Positions 60,222 through 64,000 of a DNA stretch of 64,000 nt are shown piece after piece. The first letter of the stretch is position 1. Every line of letters starts with the position of its first letter. The stretch is from Chloroflexi bacterium UBA5189 (GTDB lineage: Bacteria > Chloroflexota > Limnocylindria > Limnocylindrales > CSP1-4). A model generated the notes under the pieces. The model was not told where the DNA came from. It made no database searches and worked only from the letters and a program-made list of their open reading frames with translations. The translations under genes were made by a program, and so were the position numbers. The DNA lies in the NCBI GenBank assembly GCA_002413045.1, contig DHWF01000036.1, forward strand, positions 1 to 64,000. The letters are read 5' to 3'.

Positions 60222-60623
60222 TCAGCGGGCGACGATGACGGTCGCGTGCGTGTGGGTCGCCACGTGGCCCGACACGCTGCCCTGCAGGAAGCGCGAGATG
60301 GCGCCGAGACCGCGCGACCCGATCACCACGGTGTCGAAGCCGCCGTCGTTCGCGATCCGCTCGATGGTCGCTGCGGGGTCACCGATCGGCTCGAGGAGGT
60401 CGGCCGTCATGCCGGACTCGGAGAGGATCAGCTTCGCGTCGGCCAGGGCCTCGGCGTGGACCGCCGCGTCATCCCAGCGGTCCATCGGGGCACGTCCCGG
60501 ATGGACCGGAACGACGCTGACGACGCTGATCTGTGCCTCGTAGTGCTCGGCCAGGTCGATCGCCGTCCCGAGGGCGTGGCGGGCAGGTTCGCCACCGTCA
60601 TATGCCACGAGGATTCGCTTCAT
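60222..60623 (-). CDS. uspA: universal stress protein (UspA family)
   Basis: A 133-residue UspA protein. The N-terminal strand and Asp (MKRILVAYDGG) and the ATP-binding GSRGLG and GSVSGHV (G2xG9xG-S/T type) are intact, so it probably binds ATP. The C-terminal HATVIVAR strand completes the fold. AAAGGAG lies before the ATG. It is the first gene of a minus-strand unit with the small membrane protein and the P-type ATPase, divergent from malic enzyme. Its cellular role, stress or energy state, cannot be read. Confidence 0.88.
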   Translation of the reverse strand: MKRILVAYDGGEPARHALGTAIDLAEHYEAQISVVSVVPVHPGRAPMDRWDDAAVHAEALADAKLILSESGMTADLLEPIGDPAATIERIANDGGFDTVVIGSRGLGAISRFLQGSVSGHVATHTHATVIVAR

Positions 60624-60690
60624 GGTGAGCTCCTTTCAGATTGGCTCGACCTGATCGTCGGATCACTCGGCGTGGACGGGTAGGGCCAAT

Positions 60691-60736
60691 CGACCCGAAC
60701 ATGTCAGCCCGCGATTCAGGAACCACGTTCGGGTCG
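60691..60736. promoter_or_regulatory. 10-bp inverted repeat in the uspA-malic enzyme region
   Basis: CGACCCGAAC (60691-60700) and GTTCGGGTCG (60727-60736) form a perfect inverted repeat with 26 bases between them, in the 224-bp divergent region between the uspA and malic enzyme genes. It could be a regulator site for both genes or a transcript stem. Confidence 0.45.
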
Positions 60737-60847
60737 TGGGTCCCGGTAAACACGGGTCGGTCGGCCCTGTCTGGACGGGCTGGCGGGCCCGACCCTCGGA
60801 ACAGGGCTCGCCGCTCCTGCGGCGCTGCACGAGGAGCTGACTTGAAG

Positions 60848-62542
60848 ATGCGGCCATCGCCGCCGACCGCCCCGCTGGTGGACGCCGACCGCGTCATCGT
60901 GGTCGGCGAGCGGGGCCGGGCCCTGATCGGGCAGCCGTTGCTCAACAAGGGCACGGCGTTCACCGAATCCGAGCGGGACGTGCTCGGGATCCACGGCCTC
61001 CTGCCGCCGCGGGTCAGCTCGATCGAGGAGCAGGTGTCGCTCGAGCTGGAGCACGTTCGCCGCAAGGACGATGACCTGGAGCGCTACATCGGGCTCGCTG
61101 CCCTCCAGGATCGAAACGAGACGCTCTTCTACCGGGTGCTGGCCGAGAACCTCGAGGAGTTCCTGCCGATCGTCTACACGCCGACCGTCGGCCGCGCCTG
61201 CACCGACTACAGCCACATCTTCCGTCGACCGCGTGGCGTGTGGATCACCCCTGCCGACATGGGCCGCATCGACGACATCCTGCGGGTCGCCAGCGATCGC
61301 CCGATCCGGCTGATCGTCGTCACCGACAACGAGCGCATCCTCGGTCTCGGCGACCAGGGCGCTGGCGGCATGGCAATCCCCGTTGGCAAGCTCGCGCTCT
61401 ACAGCGCCGCGGCCGGGATCTATCCCGCGCTGACCCTGCCCGTGTCGCTCGACGTCGGCACCGACCGGCGCGAGCTCCTCGACGATCCGCTGTACCTGGG
61501 CTACCGCGCCCCGCGCCTGCGCGGTGAGCCCTACGACCGCATGGTCGAGGCGTTCGTCGACTCGGTCCGGCGCGTCTTCCCGGGCGCGGTGATCCAGTGG
61601 GAGGACTTCAAGCAGCACAACGCGTTGCGCATCCTCGACCGGTACCGGCACCGGGTGCCGAGCTTCAACGACGACATCCAGGGCACCGGTGCGGTCGTGC
61701 TCGCAGGGCTGCTCGCCGGTCGCGGCGGCGTGGATGGCCTGCGCGAGGATCGGTTCATGTTCGTGGGCGCCGGCGCGGCCGGCACCGGGATTGCGCGCCT
61801 CCTCGCCCGCTGCCTCGATCTGGAACTCGGCGGGCCGGACCACCATCCGGTCATCGCAATGCTGGACAGCCACGGTCTCGTCCATCTCGAGCGGCCAGGC
61901 CTCGCCGACGACCAGCGCCCGTTCGCGGCAAATCCCGCCTGGTTCACCGCGGCCGGCCTCGGCGCGGCCGACCTCGCCGATCCCGTGGCGATCGCCCGCG
62001 TCTTCCAGCCGACGGTCCTGATCGGGACGACCGGGACCGCGGGCGCATTCTCCGAGGCCCTGATCCGTGAGGTCGCGGCGCATGCCGCGGTGCCGATCAT
62101 CCTGCCGCTCTCGAACCCGAGCGACCGCTCGGAGGCGCAGCCGGTGGATCTCCTCGAGTGGACAAGTGGCCGCGCCGTCATCGCCACGGGCAGCCCGTTC
62201 CGGACGGTTGGGTCGCGCCTGATCGGCCAGGCGAACAACGTCTTCATCTTCCCGGGGGTTGGACTCGGCGCGCTCGTGGCGGAAGCACGCGAGGTCACCG
62301 ACCAGGCGTTCATGACCGCGGCACAGGAGCTCGCGGCATCGGTCTCGCTCGAGCGCCTGTCGGTGGGCGGGATCTACCCGCCCATCAGCGAGCTCCGCTC
62401 GATCGCCCGCCGGATCGCGATCGCGGTGGTCCGCAAGCTCCGGGACACGGGCTATGGCCGCCAGTTCCGTGACGAGGACATCGAGCCGGCCGTCGACGCC
62501 GCGATGTGGACCCCCGCGTACCTGCCATATCGCCCGGGATGA
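60848..62542 (+). CDS. NAD-type malic enzyme
   Basis: A protein of about 564 residues, the large eukaryote-like and E. coli MaeA-like type. YTPTVGRAC holds the catalytic Tyr; GDQGAGGMAIPVGKLALY and the Lys-containing EDFKQHNAL follow; the metal site is in FNDDIQGTGAVVLAGL; the NAD site is GAGAAGTGIAR. FIFPGVGLGAL is typical of the C-terminal part. It oxidatively decarboxylates malate to pyruvate with NAD(P). GAGGAG precedes ATG; an in-frame TTG two codons earlier is possible. The pyruvate could feed the ferredoxin oxidoreductase encoded convergently. Confidence 0.88.
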   Translation: MRPSPPTAPLVDADRVIVVGERGRALIGQPLLNKGTAFTESERDVLGIHGLLPPRVSSIEEQVSLELEHVRRKDDDLERYIGLAALQDRNETLFYRVLAENLEEFLPIVYTPTVGRACTDYSHIFRRPRGVWITPADMGRIDDILRVASDRPIRLIVVTDNERILGLGDQGAGGMAIPVGKLALYSAAAGIYPALTLPVSLDVGTDRRELLDDPLYLGYRAPRLRGEPYDRMVEAFVDSVRRVFPGAVIQWEDFKQHNALRILDRYRHRVPSFNDDIQGTGAVVLAGLLAGRGGVDGLREDRFMFVGAGAAGTGIARLLARCLDLELGGPDHHPVIAMLDSHGLVHLERPGLADDQRPFAANPAWFTAAGLGAADLADPVAIARVFQPTVLIGTTGTAGAFSEALIREVAAHAAVPIILPLSNPSDRSEAQPVDLLEWTSGRAVIATGSPFRTVGSRLIGQANNVFIFPGVGLGALVAEAREVTDQAFMTAAQELAASVSLERLSVGGIYPPISELRSIARRIAIAVVRKLRDTGYGRQFRDEDIEPAVDAAMWTPAYLPYRPG

Positions 62543-62551
62543 AGTCGCGCG

Positions 62552-63097
62552 CTAGACGCTGACGGCAGCGGCCCGTTCGAGGCCGAGCGTGAACGCGCGC
62601 AGGTTCCGGGACACGGCGGCCTCGCCGCCCTTGGCACCCTCGGTCAGGGACCGTCGAACGGATTCGGGATCGACGAGCTGTCCGCGCCCGACGGCGCCGC
62701 CCAGGGCGATGATGCTGATGGCGCGCTCGTCGCCGACCTCGCGGGCCAGCGCGGAGCACGGGATCCGGAGCACCTCGATGTCGCGGCGCGACGGTTCCGC
62801 CTCGATGAGCGAATCGTTGACGACGAGCAGCCCACCCGGTCGGAGGAGCCGCTCGAACCTGGCGAGCGACGGCGGATTCAGCGCGATGACCACGTCGGCG
62901 ACGTCGACGACAGGTGACCCGATCGGCAGGTCCGAAACGATGACGGTGCACGAGGCGGTGCCGCCGCGCATCTCCGGGCCGTACGAGGGCAGCCATGAGA
63001 CGTGCCGGTCCTCGAGCATGGCCGCATGTGCGAGCACCTGGCCCGCGAACAGGAGTCCCTGGCCGCCGAAGCCGCTCAGGATCGTCGCGTGCTCCAC
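62552..63097 (-). CDS. korC: 2-oxoacid:ferredoxin oxidoreductase gamma subunit (KorC/PorC-like)
   Basis: A 181-residue gamma subunit. ATILSGFGGQGLLFAGQVLA is the conserved N-terminal nucleotide-binding-like loop, SYGPEMRGGTASC and NPPSLARFERLLRPGGLL follow as in KorC/PorC. GTG start lies 3 bp after the beta-subunit stop. Together with the beta and alpha genes it forms a korABC operon, which reduces ferredoxin while making acyl-CoA from 2-oxoglutarate or a related 2-oxoacid. The separate gamma suggests a 2-oxoglutarate-type enzyme. Confidence 0.85.
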   Translation of the reverse strand: MEHATILSGFGGQGLLFAGQVLAHAAMLEDRHVSWLPSYGPEMRGGTASCTVIVSDLPIGSPVVDVADVVIALNPPSLARFERLLRPGGLLVVNDSLIEAEPSRRDIEVLRIPCSALAREVGDERAISIIALGGAVGRGQLVDPESVRRSLTEGAKGGEAAVSRNLRAFTLGLERAAAVSV

Positions 63098-63100
63098 GAT

Positions 63101-63889
63101 CTATGAACCATCCTTTCGGGTCGCCGCGCGGCGCCGATCGACGATCACGCCGAGGGGATAGACCGCGGTGACCTCGTTGGTGACGTGGGCCATCGATTCG
63201 GTGGGCGTCAGGCCCCAGCCCACCGGACAGGTCGACAGGACTTCCACGATCGACAGGCCCTCGCCCGCGAGCTGGCTCTCGAACGCCCGGCGAAGCATTG
63301 CCTTCGTCTTCCCGATCTGGCCCGGATCCGTGATCGTCCCGCGGGCCGCGTAGGCGACGCCGGGCAGCAGCGCGAGCATCTCGGTGATCGGGATCGGGAA
63401 GCCGGCCACCGCGGCGTCGCGACCCAGCGGGCTCGAGGTCGTGTGCTGTCCGAGGAGGGTGGTCGGTGCCATCTGCCCGCCCGTCATGCCGTAGATGCCG
63501 TTGTTCACGAAGACGACGCTGATGCGCTCGCCGCGCGCCGCGGCGTGGACGATCTCCGCCGTGCCGATGGCCGCGAGGTCGCCGTCGCCCTGGTACGTGA
63601 ACACGAACGCGTTCGGTCGAGCGCGCCGGACCCCCGTCGCCACCGCCGGCGCCCGGCCGTGGGGCGACTCGACGAAGTCGATGCCGAAGTAGTCGTAGGC
63701 GAAGACGCTGCAGCCCACCGACGCGACGCCGATGGTGGTCGGCCCCAGCTGGAGCTCATCCAGGAGCTCGGCGATCACGCGATGGATGATCCCGTGCCCG
63801 CAGCCCGGGCAGTAGTGGGTGGATCGGTCGGTGAGGAGCGTCGGCCGCTGGTAGACGATCCGACGGCCGCCGACGGGTGTGGTCGTCAC
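63101..63889 (-). CDS. korB: 2-oxoacid:ferredoxin oxidoreductase beta subunit (KorB-like)
   Basis: A 262-residue TPP-binding beta subunit. HYCPGCGHG binds thiamine diphosphate and iron-sulfur, SVGCSVFAYDYFG follows, GDGDLAAIGTAE is the TPP diphosphate-metal motif, NNGIYGMTGGQMAPTT is the conserved loop, and TCPVGWGLTP holds another Cys. Length and motifs match KorB. The GTG overlaps the alpha-subunit stop (GTGA). The substrate cannot be told apart from pyruvate or other 2-oxoacids by sequence alone, but the gene set is that of the Kor type. Confidence 0.88.
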   Translation of the reverse strand: MTTTPVGGRRIVYQRPTLLTDRSTHYCPGCGHGIIHRVIAELLDELQLGPTTIGVASVGCSVFAYDYFGIDFVESPHGRAPAVATGVRRARPNAFVFTYQGDGDLAAIGTAEIVHAAARGERISVVFVNNGIYGMTGGQMAPTTLLGQHTTSSPLGRDAAVAGFPIPITEMLALLPGVAYAARGTITDPGQIGKTKAMLRRAFESQLAGEGLSIVEVLSTCPVGWGLTPTESMAHVTNEVTAVYPLGVIVDRRRAATRKDGS

Positions 63890-64000
63890 GCTCGCGCTCC
63901 AGTCAGCGCCCAGGCGATCCGGAGGCGGTCCACGACCTCACGCGGGGTCGGGACCATGCCGCCCGTCCGGCCGTGGAAGAACACCGGCGTGCGATCGACC
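63886..64000 (-). CDS. korA: 2-oxoacid:ferredoxin oxidoreductase alpha subunit, C-terminal end (partial)
   Basis: The last 37 codons of a gene that continues past the right edge. TPVFFHGRTGGMVPTPREV is a typical C-terminal segment of KorA/VorB-type alpha subunits. Its TGA overlaps the GTG of the beta subunit, so alpha, beta and gamma are coupled in that order on the minus strand. Confidence 0.75.
   Translation of the reverse strand, partial: VDRTPVFFHGRTGGMVPTPREVVDRLRIAWALTGARA

Noticed and set aside
60716..62083. Long minus-strand frame opposite malic enzyme
   Set aside because: It is a shadow of the GC-rich codon pattern of the malic enzyme gene; it has no domain or plausible start.
1..64000. 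tRNA, rRNA, riboswitch and CRISPR signals
   Set aside because: None could be recognised by reading. Short structured RNAs could have been missed.

Overview
This is a GC-rich (roughly two-thirds G+C), gene-dense bacterial segment with many ATGA, GTGA and TTGA gene overlaps, frequent GTG/TTG starts and some apparently leaderless starts. Gene content fits Chloroflexota, possibly a Limnocylindria-like soil or water lineage: repeated PAS-like adenylate cyclases, a DUF1616 protein, DUF6390 beside HypC, many membrane GT-C glycosyltransferases and Pro/Thr-rich secreted proteins. That placement is inference from gene content only. No rRNA, tRNA, CRISPR array, integrase or complete IS element was found.

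Layout. (1) 1-6640: two small exported or membrane proteins, an ECF sigma factor overlapped by a large membrane protein that may be its anti-sigma partner, a small membrane protein, then secreted GH16-type glycosidases: one intact gene and two decayed relatives. (2) 6955-37232: a ~30 kb surface-polysaccharide region. It holds glycosyltransferases of GT2, GT4, GT8-like and GT-C types, two Wzx-like flippases, a three-gene set matching UDP-N-acetyl-L-fucosamine synthesis (FnlA/FnlB/FnlC type), two nucleotide-sugar epimerases, two sugar C-methyltransferases, an RmlC-like protein, a sugar-1-phosphate cytidylyltransferase, a PIG-L deacetylase, a large secreted sugar dehydrogenase and one F420-type (LLM) oxidoreductase. 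(3) 37500-41350: a decayed adenylate-cyclase copy split by an HNH-endonuclease island, followed by the intact cyclase. (4) 41393-47934: housekeeping and stress genes (lipoprotein, DUF421, NUDIX, AlkZ-like glycosylase, OsmC, MMPL transporter). (5) 47947-51908: class III aminotransferase, orphan PAAR-like DUF4280 protein, ArnT-like glycosyltransferase. (6) 51929-55009: a sulfur-relay operon on the minus strand (ArsR, DsrE, TusA, DsrE2, TusA, SQR-like flavoprotein). (7) 55128-57102: DUF6390, an EamA transporter and HypC, suggesting a hydrogenase elsewhere in the genome. (8) 57217-64000: P-type ATPase, small membrane protein, UspA, malic enzyme, and a KorABC-like 2-oxoacid:ferredoxin oxidoreductase running off the right edge.

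How the genes fit together. The central region plausibly makes NDP-activated deoxyamino and branched or methylated sugars, assembles them on a lipid carrier and exports the product by Wzx-type flipping. The right-hand third is about redox and energy metabolism: sulfane-sulfur handling, hydrogenase maturation, ferredoxin-linked oxidation of 2-oxoacids and malate decarboxylation. The most distinctive observations are the cyclase duplication split by HNH genes, conserved leaderless-type starts at both cyclase copies, the double DsrE/TusA cassette with a GCATGC-repeat candidate operator, active-site divergence between the two C-methyltransferases, and an orphan contractile-injection-type spike-tip protein.
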